Part shown: positions 8,783 through 16,871 of the stretch, one piece after another
How positions within the stretch are numbered: position 1 is the stretch's first letter
How the letters are laid out: the number at the start of each line of letters is the position of its first letter
Source of the DNA: JABFRG01 sp038210445
GTDB lineage: Bacteria > Myxococcota_A > Polyangia > Polyangiales > Polyangiaceae
Length of the DNA: 64,000 bases
Direction: 5' to 3'
Assembly: GCA_038210445.1 (NCBI GenBank)
Contig: JBBQWQ010000021.1
Location: forward strand, 1-64,000
Program-made: the position numbers and the translations under genes
The notes under the pieces: model-generated
What the model was told of the DNA's origin: nothing
Database searches by the model: none
Seen by the model: the letters and a program-made list of their open reading frames with translations, nothing else

Positions 8783-9478
8783 CTAGCGTGCAACCAGGCG
8801 CAGATCGTCGATGCGAAACAGGAGCGGGTTGGCGCCGGCGGTGTCGCAGGCCGGCGCCGAGCAGCTCTGCACCTCGAAGAGAATCTGACCGGTCTTGCCG
8901 AAGGTCGCAGGAATGGCGAATTCTGCAATGTTCCACCCCTTCTTCCACGACCACGAGGTCTGCGGGAGGAGGAAGTACTTGTGAATGTCTTGCGGGGGAT
9001 TGAGCGGCGCCGCCGCTGCGCTCACCACCGCATCGCGGTCCACGTAGATGCGGAAGCGGAGCATGCCCGCGTCGATCTGCGCGGCGGGGTTGCTCAGCGC
9101 GAAGCCCACGCCGTCGTACTGGCGTGACGTGTAGCCGACGGCGCTTGCACCGGAGCACGCAGGCGCGCCCAACGCGGTCGCGCGCTGGAATCCATTGACC
9201 GACCAGCCGGCCGCCGGTGCGTCGCCGAAGATCTCTGTCTCGTTCGCCGCCTTCGCGGGCGAAGGACAGGGGCCGCTGGGGCCCGCGTCGGTGCCGGCGT
9301 CGGTGCTCGACGTAGCGTCGAGGCCTGCGTCGGCGCCGGGGGCGGTACCTGCATCGGTCCCCGGCAGCGTGCTCGCGTCACTGCCGCCGGTGGGCTGCGG
9401 CGTGATGGCGCCCACGTCGTCCTGTCCGCAAGCGGCGACCGAGAGCGTGGCGAGGGCACACAAGGCGAGAACGCGCAT
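8783..9478 (-). CDS. Lipoprotein of unknown function with Asp-Ala-Gly linker
   Basis: A 231-aa predicted lipoprotein with signal peptide MRVLALCALATLSVAAC (lipobox VAAC). A ~50-residue linker rich in Asp, Ala, Gly and Thr follows, then a ~150-residue domain with Cys pairs (CPSP, APACSG, QSCSAPACD) and the segment FRIYVDRD, which looks like a jelly-roll or carbohydrate-binding-type beta fold. I do not recognise the family. It stands alone, convergent with the LysR gene and 109 bp downstream of the haem lipoprotein operon. Confidence 0.75.
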   Translation of the reverse strand: MRVLALCALATLSVAACGQDDVGAITPQPTGGSDASTLPGTDAGTAPGADAGLDATSSTDAGTDAGPSGPCPSPAKAANETEIFGDAPAAGWSVNGFQRATALGAPACSGASAVGYTSRQYDGVGFALSNPAAQIDAGMLRFRIYVDRDAVVSAAAAPLNPPQDIHKYFLLPQTSWSWKKGWNIAEFAIPATFGKTGQILFEVQSCSAPACDTAGANPLLFRIDDLRLVAR

Positions 9479-9586
9479 GCCACCAAGGCTATCACGCTCC
9501 GAGACGCCCGCGTCAGGGGCGGACGAGAATGCGGGCGGGATAGTTGGCAGTTTAGCAAAACCCCACCCGAGGAGGACGAAGGCTCG

Positions 9587-10162
9587 TCAGCCGCCGTCGC
9601 CGGTCTTGGCGTCGGCGCCCGCGTCGCCCGCCGGCGGAATGGTGATCGTCGGGAGCGAGGCCTCGTTGCACGAGGCAACGTCGGTGGCCGAGCCAAGCCA
9701 GGAGAGCAGACACTTTTCCATGGGGCTGCCGGACCCCATGCGATTGCCGCCCTTGTGGTTGTCGAGGCCTTTTGCCTTGCGCACCAGGGAAAGCCGGTCG
9801 TAGCCGCTCTTGTCGCGGACCACGTTGGTCATCACCTCTGGCTCCAGGCCGACGACGGCCCGGTAGGTGAGCGCGAATTCGGCGTCGGTGGTGCCCTCGC
9901 CGCTGGGGAGCACCGAAGGGTCTGCGCGCAGTCCACCGAATCCGTACACCCGCATGTTGCGATACTTCGACCCGTGGCACTCGAGCGAGCCGCACGTATA
10001 CAAGAGCGCACTCCCCACCTCCCACGCCTGCGGCGGCACGGGTCCCGGCGGCCCCGATGCGCCCACGCGGCCGTCGTCGGAGGTAGAGCAAGAAGCAGCG
10101 GTAGAGAGCGCCGCAGCCGCGACGAACGCCAAAGACGCCCGGCGAACGAGGACGGCACTCAT
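9587..10162 (-). CDS. Lipoprotein with CX4CH haem-like motif
   Basis: A 191-aa lipoprotein (signal MSAVLVRRASLAFVAAAALS, lipobox AASC). The sequence CGSLECH matches a CX4CH haem c-binding pattern, a longer variant of CXXCH; the surrounding region (SALLYTCGSLECHGSKYRNM) resembles a small monohaem cytochrome c, with candidate distal Met residues further on (NRMGSGSPMEKCL). A second haem motif is not visible. Last gene of the DUF4266-DUF3570-dihaem operon: its ATG at 10162 overlaps the stop of the gene before it by 4 nt. An electron-transfer role at the outer surface is an inference. Confidence 0.75.
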   Translation of the reverse strand: MSAVLVRRASLAFVAAAALSTAASCSTSDDGRVGASGPPGPVPPQAWEVGSALLYTCGSLECHGSKYRNMRVYGFGGLRADPSVLPSGEGTTDAEFALTYRAVVGLEPEVMTNVVRDKSGYDRLSLVRKAKGLDNHKGGNRMGSGSPMEKCLLSWLGSATDVASCNEASLPTITIPPAGDAGADAKTGDGG

Positions 10163-10671
10163 TGCTTCGCTCCGAGAAAGAGCGCCGGCACGCGGCCCTG
10201 ATTGCCATTGCCACGATGGCACTCGGCGCAGCCGCCCGTGCCGTTGATCTGCGTCTTCATAATCGCCGGCACGTGTCCGTCTTGGGTGATGGTCACCTGG
10301 CGAAACGGCAGCGCCCCGCCGAAGGCGCCCTCGCGCACATAGAAGTTGCCGGCGCCGTTGGTGGTGAGGGTCAGCTGTTCGCCCTTGGCGTCGACCAGTG
10401 AAACCCGCGCGCCCACCGCCGGCGTTGCGCTACCCGCTGCATCATACACAGTTCCTGCCACCACCCAGGTGGGGCTACCGGGACCCGAGCCGCTGTGGCA
10501 AACGGTGCAGGGCTGACCCGGGCGGTGCAGCGGCCCGGCGCGCACGCCCGAGGCCTCGGGACCGAGGTCGACCACCGCGCCGGCGTGCACCGGATCGCCA
10601 CACGAGAGCGCGAAGGCGATGAGCAAGGGCGCACCGAGGGCGGCCCACCAGGTCGAGACGATGCGCTTCAA
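10159..10671 (-). CDS. Dihaem lipoprotein with carboxypeptidase-regulatory-like domain
   Basis: A 170-aa lipoprotein with two CXXCH motifs, CTVCH near the N-terminus and CAECH near the C-terminus. They flank a ~75-residue beta-sandwich of carboxypeptidase-regulatory-like type (VAGTVYDAAG...NGAGNFYVREGAF). I chose the TTG at 10671 because it follows GGAGG by seven bases, overlaps the preceding stop as TTGA and opens a signal peptide ending FALSC; the upstream open frame is antisense noise. The same haem-sandwich-haem layout recurs in three plus-strand genes at 15.9-18.6 kb. Likely an outer-surface c-type cytochrome; redox partner unknown. Confidence 0.82.
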   Translation of the reverse strand: MKRIVSTWWAALGAPLLIAFALSCGDPVHAGAVVDLGPEASGVRAGPLHRPGQPCTVCHSGSGPGSPTWVVAGTVYDAAGSATPAVGARVSLVDAKGEQLTLTTNGAGNFYVREGAFGGALPFRQVTITQDGHVPAIMKTQINGTGGCAECHRGNGNQGRVPALFLGAKQ

Positions 10672-11870
10672 AACGTAGCCTCCAGGTTCAGCACACCGAG
10701 CACGCTGACTCGCTGGGCAACGTACAGGGCCTCGAAGAACTTGGTGTATACGCCATCGACGGTGGCGGTGAGCACCCAGCTGTTTTTGTCGCCGGCGCTC
10801 CCGAGCGCCCAACGAAACCCGAGGCCGGTGCCGACGTTGACGAGTTGTCCGAGCTCGCGATCGCCGGTCCGGAGCTTGGGAATGTCGGTCGGCCCGTTGG
10901 AGACGTACGCGAGCTTCCAGAAGTCGACCGGTGATTGGTAGTGCAGCCGCAGATGCGGCCACACCGTAACGCGCTCACCGAGGTCGACCATGTAGCGGCC
11001 GTCGGTGGTGGTGCCCTTCATGCTCCAGCTATCGGCGTACAGGCGCTCGTCGAGACGCAAGGTTGAGCCCGAGAATCGCGTGGCCAGCCGCCCGGTGACG
11101 GCGTAGCGATCGCGCGCCAGCGGCAGTTGCTCGAGCGGCTTTTCTTGCAGGCGCAAGTTCGCCACCAGGTCGGGCGAGGCGCCGGCGCCGATCTTTCCCG
11201 CGTCTTGCGGGCTGAAGAGCGGGATGAATCGATAGGGCTTCGACTGGTCGCCGCGCTCGAGCTGCACATCGGCCACCACCGTGAAGATGGTCGACGACGA
11301 GACCACGCGCGAAACTGCCGCGCTGATCATGTGGTACACGAAGTCGCGCGAGAACACCGACAGCGGCGTGCCGGTCTTGCCGATGCGGTCGTAGCCGAGG
11401 CCGTACGAGGCAATGAGCGTGAGGTTCTTGTCGTCGAGATCTTGGGTGAAGGTGCCACTGCCCGAGAACGACAGGTAGTCTGGCGTGTACGAAGTGGAGC
11501 CGTTGACGGCAAAGCCGGTGTTGCCGGGTTTGTAGCGAAGGCCAAGGTTGCCAGCGTGGCGCACTTCCATCCAGCGGCGCGAGGCGGTGGAGACGATGTC
11601 GGGCGAGGCCGCAGAGACCACGTCGACCAGGTAGCGTCCGCTCACGCCCCAGCCGGCGGTGGGGCTCTCCACAGCCGCTGCCAGGGTGGGCGTGAACACC
11701 GTAGTGGCGTTGGAGTCTTGAAACACCGAGGTCTCGGCGCCGACCCTCGCGGTAAGATTTCCCTCGGCGCGCGCCGCAGGCGAAGCCGCTACTACGCCCA
11801 CCGCGAAGGCTGCTGCGAGGCAAAATGGGGAGCGCGAAGCCACCGAGCGCAACGTCAGTTGCAGCCGCAT
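10668..11870 (-). CDS. DUF3570 family outer-membrane beta-barrel protein
   Basis: A 400-aa protein with a cleavable signal peptide (cleavage near SPAARA/EG) and alternating beta-strands ending in Phe (LGVLNLEATF), the usual last strand of an outer-membrane barrel. The pattern of strands, for example ARVGAETSVFQDSNATTVFTP, matches DUF3570. This family is typically encoded beside DUF4266 proteins, as here: the two genes overlap by 16 nt. It ends in a TTGA overlap with the dihaem lipoprotein. A porin or scaffold that carries the haem lipoproteins across the outer membrane would fit, but this is inference. Confidence 0.85.
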   Translation of the reverse strand: MRLQLTLRSVASRSPFCLAAAFAVGVVAASPAARAEGNLTARVGAETSVFQDSNATTVFTPTLAAAVESPTAGWGVSGRYLVDVVSAASPDIVSTASRRWMEVRHAGNLGLRYKPGNTGFAVNGSTSYTPDYLSFSGSGTFTQDLDDKNLTLIASYGLGYDRIGKTGTPLSVFSRDFVYHMISAAVSRVVSSSTIFTVVADVQLERGDQSKPYRFIPLFSPQDAGKIGAGASPDLVANLRLQEKPLEQLPLARDRYAVTGRLATRFSGSTLRLDERLYADSWSMKGTTTDGRYMVDLGERVTVWPHLRLHYQSPVDFWKLAYVSNGPTDIPKLRTGDRELGQLVNVGTGLGFRWALGSAGDKNSWVLTATVDGVYTKFFEALYVAQRVSVLGVLNLEATF

Positions 11871-12058
11871 CCGCCGCCGCCCGCCGTGTCACCACCGGTC
11901 GCGCCTTCTTGTACCGAGTACATGTGCTCCTCACCGGGGCCGCCCATGGCGCCGGGCACCATGGTGGGGTGCGCGAGCTTGCCACGCTCGTAGGCGTTTA
12001 CGTGGGAGCAACCGACGCCGGTACCGATCAGCACGAGGAGCAGCAGAATGCGTTTCAT
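11855..12058 (-). CDS. DUF4266 small lipoprotein with C-terminal GGGGCGCN
   Basis: A 67-aa lipoprotein: signal peptide and lipobox (GVGC), then the DUF4266 signature ERGKLAHPTM and a Gly-rich tail ending GGGGCGCN. After processing only ~50 residues remain, with a Cys-Gly-Cys-Asn terminus that could bind metal or form a redox disulfide. The tail is typical of the family, so it is probably functional. It is the first gene of the operon with DUF3570 and the two haem lipoproteins. What DUF4266 does is not established. Confidence 0.88.
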   Translation of the reverse strand: MKRILLLLVLIGTGVGCSHVNAYERGKLAHPTMVPGAMGGPGEEHMYSVQEGATGGDTAGGGGCGCN

Positions 12059-12129
12059 GGGCTTTCAGTAGGCAGGTACCCGCCGCCTTGCCCGAGCAGG
12101 CGGCATTAACAACGCAGCGCGACGAAAGC

Positions 12130-12774
12130 CTACGGAGCCACGCAGATATTGCGGGCGGGGTCGCAGAGCGGTGCAGCGACGTTGCGACAGTCGGCCGAGG
12201 TGACGCACGAAACGCAAATGCCGCGACGGAGAAAGCACACGGGGCGTTCCTGGGGGCAGCTCGCGGCGGAGAGGCACTCGACGCAGCGCCCGTTGTTTCG
12301 GTTGCAGGTGGGCGCGGTCGCGACCTTGCAATCGGTGCTCTTCTCGCAGCTCCGGCAGATGCCGTCGTCGCAGCGGGTACCCACGGTAACGCAGGCCGGT
12401 CCCACATCGGTGCACCGTTCGACGCAGGTGCCGCTGAGGGTGTCGCATGTTTCGGTGCTCGAGCAGTCGCCGCGGGCGCGGCACTGGACGCACCGGTTGA
12501 TCGACGTGTCGCAGCGAGCGCCGCCCGCACTGCCCGCGCAATCGCCATCTTTCGTGCATTCTACACACACGCCGGCGGGGGCATCGCAGTGCAAGGTGCC
12601 GAGGCGGCAATCGGTGTCTTGTTTGCAGGGCGAAACGAACGCGGCGTCGGCGGCGCCGCCTTCGACTCCGCCCTCCGGCGTAACTTCGTCGAAGCGGAAC
12701 TGGCCGTTGCACGCCGCCACCAGCAGGAGCGACGCTGCGACGATTCCACCCCAGGATCGCGCGGAGGAGCCCAT
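12130..12774 (-). CDS. Cys-rich repeat lipoprotein
   Basis: A 214-aa lipoprotein (signal MGSSARSWGGIVAASLLLVA, lipobox VAAC). The mature part is a chain of Cys-rich modules of the form C-x-x-D-x-DC...CD...G-x-CV-x-C (for example CKQDTDCRLGTLHCD, CVECTKDGDC, CRSCEKSTDCK), presumably disulfide-bonded and extracellular. This module is common in myxobacterial surface proteins; its ligand is unknown. The start shares one base with the FecR-TPR stop (TAATG), so it is the third gene of the sigma operon and a likely surface sensor or target of that system. Confidence 0.82.
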   Translation of the reverse strand: MGSSARSWGGIVAASLLLVAACNGQFRFDEVTPEGGVEGGAADAAFVSPCKQDTDCRLGTLHCDAPAGVCVECTKDGDCAGSAGGARCDTSINRCVQCRARGDCSSTETCDTLSGTCVERCTDVGPACVTVGTRCDDGICRSCEKSTDCKVATAPTCNRNNGRCVECLSAASCPQERPVCFLRRGICVSCVTSADCRNVAAPLCDPARNICVAP

Positions 12775-13808
12775 TACTTTCCGAGGAGCGTGTCGGCGTC
12801 CTTCTTGGCGTACCCATTCGGGTAGCGGCGAAGGTATTCTTCGGCGAGGCGACGGCTGCGCACGATGCGCATCTTCTCCGCCAGCGCGTCCTCGGCATGT
12901 ACGCCACCCGGGTAGGTCGTAGCGAGCTGGTCGAATAGCGCCACGGCGCCGCTCGCATCGCCAGCCCGCTTGCGGGTCATGGCTTCTTGGAAGAGATCGT
13001 TCTGCGCCGCGAGCGTGGAGTGCGGGGACTTGGGGTTGACAAACCGCGGAGCGCTGCTGCTGGCGACGGTGGCGATGGCAGCGGGGATGGCGTCGCACTG
13101 CGGCCACGAGCTACCGGCTGGAACGCGCGTTTCCTGACCGCCGCTTCGCACCACGACCACGCCCTCGGTGACCACCAGGCGCGTGGGCGTGCCGTTGCCG
13201 CAGCTCGACTGCGGCGGCACCACGCTCACAGTGAAGGCGGTACCGCGCACTTCGATCTCTGCGTCGGAAGTGCGCACCACGAAGCGTTCGCGCTCGTGGA
13301 GCTTGGCGACCTTGGCCGAGAACGAGCCGCTGGCCAGGGCAAACACCTTGGCCTCGCCCTGCTCCACCAGGGTGATCTGCGCGCCGTCGCGCACCACCAC
13401 CGCGGTGCCCGAGCCGTAGGCGAATCGCGCCTCGGAGTCGGGCGAAACGCTGAGCGTTGCGCCCTCGGGAAGGGTCGAGCCCATGGTCAGGTGGCCGCTG
13501 CCCGCGGTGCTGCGAATCTCGGCCGAGCCGTGGAGATCTTGCACGTTGGCGAGCGCCACCGGCGTCGTCACCGCAGGCTTCGGACGAACCACCCAGATGC
13601 CCACCGCTGCGGCGGCCACGAGCAACACCGACGCGGCGGCGATGCCGCGCTTCTTCTGGCGATCGCGGCGCGCCTTCTCGACGATTGCGGCGCGCAATGC
13701 GGCGATGGCGTTGTCGCGCGCGACGGCGGAAACCACCGCGGGAGGTTGCGTCTCCAGGTGGCCGCGCAATAGGCGGCTGGCCTTCTCTGCAAATTCAGGC
13801 GCGGTCAT
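12774..13808 (-). CDS. FecR-domain and TPR membrane protein, probable anti-sigma factor
   Basis: A 344-aa single-pass membrane protein. Residues 1-53 are a cytoplasmic part, ~54-74 a transmembrane helix (GIAAASVLLVAAAAVGIWVV), ~85-200 a FecR-like periplasmic beta domain (SVSPDSEARFAYGSG, VRTSDAEIEVRGTAFTVSV) and ~265-344 a TPR/YbgF-like helical region (FQEAMTRKRAGDASGAVALF). FecR proteins sit in the inner membrane, bind an ECF sigma factor and respond to a surface signal. It overlaps the sigma gene by ATGA and the Cys-rich lipoprotein by TAATG. The counterpart at 49851-50954 has a zinc-finger N-terminus instead of FecR but the same TPR end. Confidence 0.85.
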   Translation of the reverse strand: MTAPEFAEKASRLLRGHLETQPPAVVSAVARDNAIAALRAAIVEKARRDRQKKRGIAAASVLLVAAAAVGIWVVRPKPAVTTPVALANVQDLHGSAEIRSTAGSGHLTMGSTLPEGATLSVSPDSEARFAYGSGTAVVVRDGAQITLVEQGEAKVFALASGSFSAKVAKLHERERFVVRTSDAEIEVRGTAFTVSVVPPQSSCGNGTPTRLVVTEGVVVVRSGGQETRVPAGSSWPQCDAIPAAIATVASSSAPRFVNPKSPHSTLAAQNDLFQEAMTRKRAGDASGAVALFDQLATTYPGGVHAEDALAEKMRIVRSRRLAEEYLRRYPNGYAKKDADTLLGK

Positions 13809-14497
13809 TGGACCCTCCCCATGGCGGCTGCGAGCTCCGGGTCGGCGGCGATTCGCTCATGCAGCTCGCGGCGACCTCGGACGAGGCGGGTCTGCGCGGC
13901 GGCCACGCTGACCTCGGTGATTTGGGCGATCTCTTTCAAGTCGTATCCGCAGATGTCGTGGAGCGCGAAGGTCCAGGCCTTGGCTTCGTCCATCTGCGCC
14001 AAGTGAGCTTGTATGCGGCGAAGCGTGGAGCGCGAGAGGGTCTCGCGGACGATATCGGTGGAGCTGGGGGCGTCGACGCCGTCGGCGACGCCGTCGAAGA
14101 GCCGACGCTCGGTCTTGCGGCGGCGAATCTCTTTGAACACCACGTGGGCGGTAATGGTGGCCGCCCAGGAGTCGAGGGAGCAGTCGCCGCGGAAGCGATC
14201 GATGGTGAACACCAGCTCGATGAGCGCCTTCTGCGCCAGGTCTTCGTGGTCGCGATCGCCGCGACCGAGGAGCCGCACCAAGGTGCGCTCGACCACCGGA
14301 CGGGTGCGATCGTGCAGTGCGCTGGCAGCCGCTTGGTCGCCCCGCTTGAGCCCCGCCAGGAGCTCGCTGTCGTCGTGCGATGGCGAGGGCGCGCGAACGC
14401 CGGCGGCGGCGGCGTGACTGCCCGGCGGTGCGCTCCCGGCCTCGGGGGCGGGTCGCACGAGCCACAGCTTTCGCTCTTTGGGTACCGGGAGAGACAT
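13805..14497 (-). CDS. ECF-type RNA polymerase sigma factor
   Basis: A 230-aa ECF sigma factor. Region 2 is DHEDLAQKALIELVFTIDRF followed by SLDSWAATITAHVVFKEIRR; region 4 is the helix-turn-helix YDLKEIAQITEVSVAAAQTR with a C-terminal RGRRELHERI. The first ~45 residues are a Pro/Ala-rich extension. ATG 14497 precedes recognisable sequence; the frame is open for 67 codons upstream in the region antisense to the next gene's spacer. It is co-translated (ATGA) with the FecR-TPR protein that probably holds it inactive. Target promoters are unknown. Confidence 0.88.
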   Translation of the reverse strand: MSLPVPKERKLWLVRPAPEAGSAPPGSHAAAAGVRAPSPSHDDSELLAGLKRGDQAAASALHDRTRPVVERTLVRLLGRGDRDHEDLAQKALIELVFTIDRFRGDCSLDSWAATITAHVVFKEIRRRKTERRLFDGVADGVDAPSSTDIVRETLSRSTLRRIQAHLAQMDEAKAWTFALHDICGYDLKEIAQITEVSVAAAQTRLVRGRRELHERIAADPELAAAMGRVQ

Positions 14498-14588
14498 GTT
14501 GTCGGGTTGTCGGAAACGCAGCGCCTGCGCGCAACGGTCCTGGGTACGAGAAGTGTACCTTGAGTGCCGAGAGAGCAGGCGGGTGCGC

Positions 14589-15695
14589 TCAGAAATAGCC
14601 GCGGATGCCGAAGTTCCCGTAGAGGCGGAACGGCGGAACCACCGCGACCCGCTGACTGCGCGAGAAAACCTCGTTTTTTCCGAACGCCGTCTCGACACCG
14701 GTGCCGAGCACCAGCGCGAGCTGGTTGCCGAAGAACACGAGGCCCTCGACGCCGAACATCATGCCGGGCTGCCAGATGGACTGCGAATCGGCCGTGGGCT
14801 CGTCTCCGGAAAAGTGGGTGAGCTGCTGCCGGATGACGAGCCCCGACAAGTGTGCGCCCGCGCCGAAGCGCCGCCCGGGGGCGGAGGGCAGCTCTACCGC
14901 GAGGCCCGCTGCGCCCACGAATACGGTCGAGGTGGCCTGCGCCGGGTCGACGCTCCCCACGCGCACGCCCCCGCCGAGGCGCACCGCGAGCCAGTCGGTG
15001 AGGCTCGCGCCTCCCGCGCGATGGGAGAGGTACACGCGCGCCGAGAGGTTGCCGCCGAAACCGCCACCGTAGCCGCCGGAGCCAATGCCCACCGTGGCGG
15101 CGCCCGTAGCGTCGAACGATGCGTGGCGCACGAAGGCTTCCGGGGGCCGATCGCTGGGCGGCGCGGTGGGAATCGACGTCGGCACCGCGGTAGGGAGCAG
15201 CGGTGGCTGCGGCGCAGTCGGCGCAGTCGGCGCAGTCGGCGCAGTCGGCGCAGTCGGCGCAGTCGGCGCAGTCGGCGCGGCGGGCGCGGTGGGCGCGGGC
15301 GGCGGATTCTCCGTTCGCTCCGGCTCTGGCGCGCGCACCTGCTCGGGCAGCATCGAGACGAAAGAGAGCCCCACCGCCCGCGTGCGCTCGCTCTCGGCGT
15401 CGGCCGCGTCGAACTCGATGGTGCGCTCCACAAAGCGTGCATCTTGCACGCGATACACCCGTAGATAGGCCTTCTTGTGGCGGGTGCCCCAGCGCACAGA
15501 AACCACCGCCACCACGTCGGCAGTGGCGGCGGCGGCGCGGCGGAGCTCGTCGTCGCGAAGGCTGGGCAGCGTCACGGTTTGGAGCACCACCCCCTTGTCG
15601 ACCGCGCGCGACATGGCGCCTTGCAGCGTGAGCTTGCTGGCGGCGTCGGCGTCGCGACCCAGGGCGACCACGACGGTGAGGGCTAGAGGAAGCAT
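14589..15695 (-). CDS. Exported protein: periplasmic domain, Pro/Thr/Ala linker, beta-barrel-like C-terminus
   Basis: A 368-aa protein with a short signal peptide (cleavage near DADA). Residues ~20-125 form an alpha/beta domain (TADVVAVVSVRWG, AYLRVYRVQDARFVERTIEF). A Thr-Ala-Pro repeat follows, encoded by a 9-bp array (15212-15292). The C-terminal ~180 residues are amphipathic strands ending in aromatic YGNFGIRGYF, as in outer-membrane barrels. I do not recognise a named family. The same two-part layout is seen in the protein at 50951-52114 of the second sigma module. It lies 91 bp upstream of the sigma gene on the same strand and is probably part of, or controlled by, that unit. Confidence 0.78.
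   Translation of the reverse strand: MLPLALTVVVALGRDADAASKLTLQGAMSRAVDKGVVLQTVTLPSLRDDELRRAAAATADVVAVVSVRWGTRHKKAYLRVYRVQDARFVERTIEFDAADAESERTRAVGLSFVSMLPEQVRAPEPERTENPPPAPTAPAAPTAPTAPTAPTAPTAPTAPTAPQPPLLPTAVPTSIPTAPPSDRPPEAFVRHASFDATGAATVGIGSGGYGGGFGGNLSARVYLSHRAGGASLTDWLAVRLGGGVRVGSVDPAQATSTVFVGAAGLAVELPSAPGRRFGAGAHLSGLVIRQQLTHFSGDEPTADSQSIWQPGMMFGVEGLVFFGNQLALVLGTGVETAFGKNEVFSRSQRVAVVPPFRLYGNFGIRGYF
15212..15292. repeat. 9-bp tandem repeat, 7 perfect plus 2 degenerate units
   Basis: Seven GCGCAGTCG units are followed by GCGCGGCGG and GCGCGGTGG. On the minus strand they encode Thr-Ala-Pro in the linker of the exported protein. Unit changes preserve frame. The unit sequence differs from the arrays at 1766 and 52831, so these are independent expansions, not copies of one element. 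Confidence 0.95.
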
Positions 15696-15873
15696 ATCTT
15701 CGCGAATTCGTTCCGTTCAGACGCGATTCTGTCAGCCATACGCGAAAGGGAGCGCGGCTGCCTGATTTCGAATGGGGAAGGTACAACACGTTCGCGCAAC
15801 GGCAACGGCGTTCGCCCACGAAGTCGACCTCGAGCTCTGCCGCAAGCGCTCGACGAAACGAAGGATCATTCCC

Positions 15874-16830
15874 ATGCATACTTCACGCAACTTGCTTCAC
15901 CCCGGTACGTCGAAGGTCGCGCTCGGGCTCGGCCTCCTCTTGGCAGTGGCCGCCGGTTGCGCGTCCAACGGCACGTTCAACGGCGACGACTGGACCCCCG
16001 GCAGCTCGGGCGCGAGCGCAGCGGCCGGCTCGTCGGGCGGCGGTGGCGAAAGCTCGGGTGAAGTAGGATCGTCCTCCGGCGGCGCCAGCAGCTCGGGCGC
16101 CTCCAGCAGTGGCAATGCAGCCGCCACCGGCATGCCGTGCGACGTGCAAGCTGTGCTCAACGCCAAGTGCAGCGCGAGCTGCCACCTTTCGGGCTCGGCG
16201 CTCCCCATGCAGTCGTACGCCGATCTGGTGGCTCCTTCCAAGAGCAACCCCGCCAAGAAGATGGTCGAGGTCTCGGTGACGCGCATGCAAGCGGGCACCA
16301 TGCCTTCGGGTGGCGGCGCCAGCGCCGCCGACATCGCGGCGTTTCAGAACTGGATCACCGCGGGCTTGCCCAAGGGCACCTGCGGCGCCGGCGCCGACGG
16401 CGGCGCACCCGATGCCTCGAACCCCTACAATACGCCGCTGGTGTGCACGAGCGGCAACACCAGCCCGCCCAGCGAAGGCACCAATATGGCCCCCGGCCGT
16501 GCCTGCGGCGGGTGCCACGGCAGCGGCCTGTTTGCGGGAACGGTGTTCCCTACCGCGCACGAGCCCAACAATTGTCGCGGCGCGAACGGCACCACCACCG
16601 GCGCGAAGATCGTCATCACCGGCGCCAACGGCAAGATCATCCAGCTGCCGGTCTCGAGCGGCGGCAACTTCATCGCCAACACCAACGGCGTCACCCTTCC
16701 CTATTCGGTGAAGGTCGTGGTGGGCACCAAGGAGCGCGCCATGGCCAGCAAGACCTCGGTGGGCGACTGCAATAGCTGCCATACCGCCAACGGCAGCTCC
16801 GGCGCCCCGGGCCGTATTATGCTGCCGTAA
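15874..16830 (+). CDS. Multihaem c-type lipoprotein (three haem-like motifs)
   Basis: A 318-aa lipoprotein (lipobox VAAGC) with a Ser/Gly-rich linker of ~50 residues. Three haem-type motifs are visible: CSASCH (CX3CH, a variant), CGGCH and CNSCH. The first lies in a cytochrome-like segment ending NWITAGLPKGTC, a pattern also seen in planctomycete/myxobacterial cytochrome domains. Between the second and third is a beta-sandwich (FAGTVFPTAHEPNNC...). I chose ATG 15874 because the signal peptide starts there. First of three tandem related genes, so probably an operon of surface cytochromes; partners unknown. Confidence 0.83.
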   Translation: MHTSRNLLHPGTSKVALGLGLLLAVAAGCASNGTFNGDDWTPGSSGASAAAGSSGGGGESSGEVGSSSGGASSSGASSSGNAAATGMPCDVQAVLNAKCSASCHLSGSALPMQSYADLVAPSKSNPAKKMVEVSVTRMQAGTMPSGGGASAADIAAFQNWITAGLPKGTCGAGADGGAPDASNPYNTPLVCTSGNTSPPSEGTNMAPGRACGGCHGSGLFAGTVFPTAHEPNNCRGANGTTTGAKIVITGANGKIIQLPVSSGGNFIANTNGVTLPYSVKVVVGTKERAMASKTSVGDCNSCHTANGSSGAPGRIMLP

Positions 16831-16871
16831 GCATTGCCTTGTTCGGGCGGCGACGCGGTACTGAAAGGGCG

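Noticed and set aside
13936..15879. 647-aa minus-strand ORF over the sigma and exported-protein genes
   Set aside because: It overlaps two well-supported genes in a different frame and has an Arg/Pro-rich composition.
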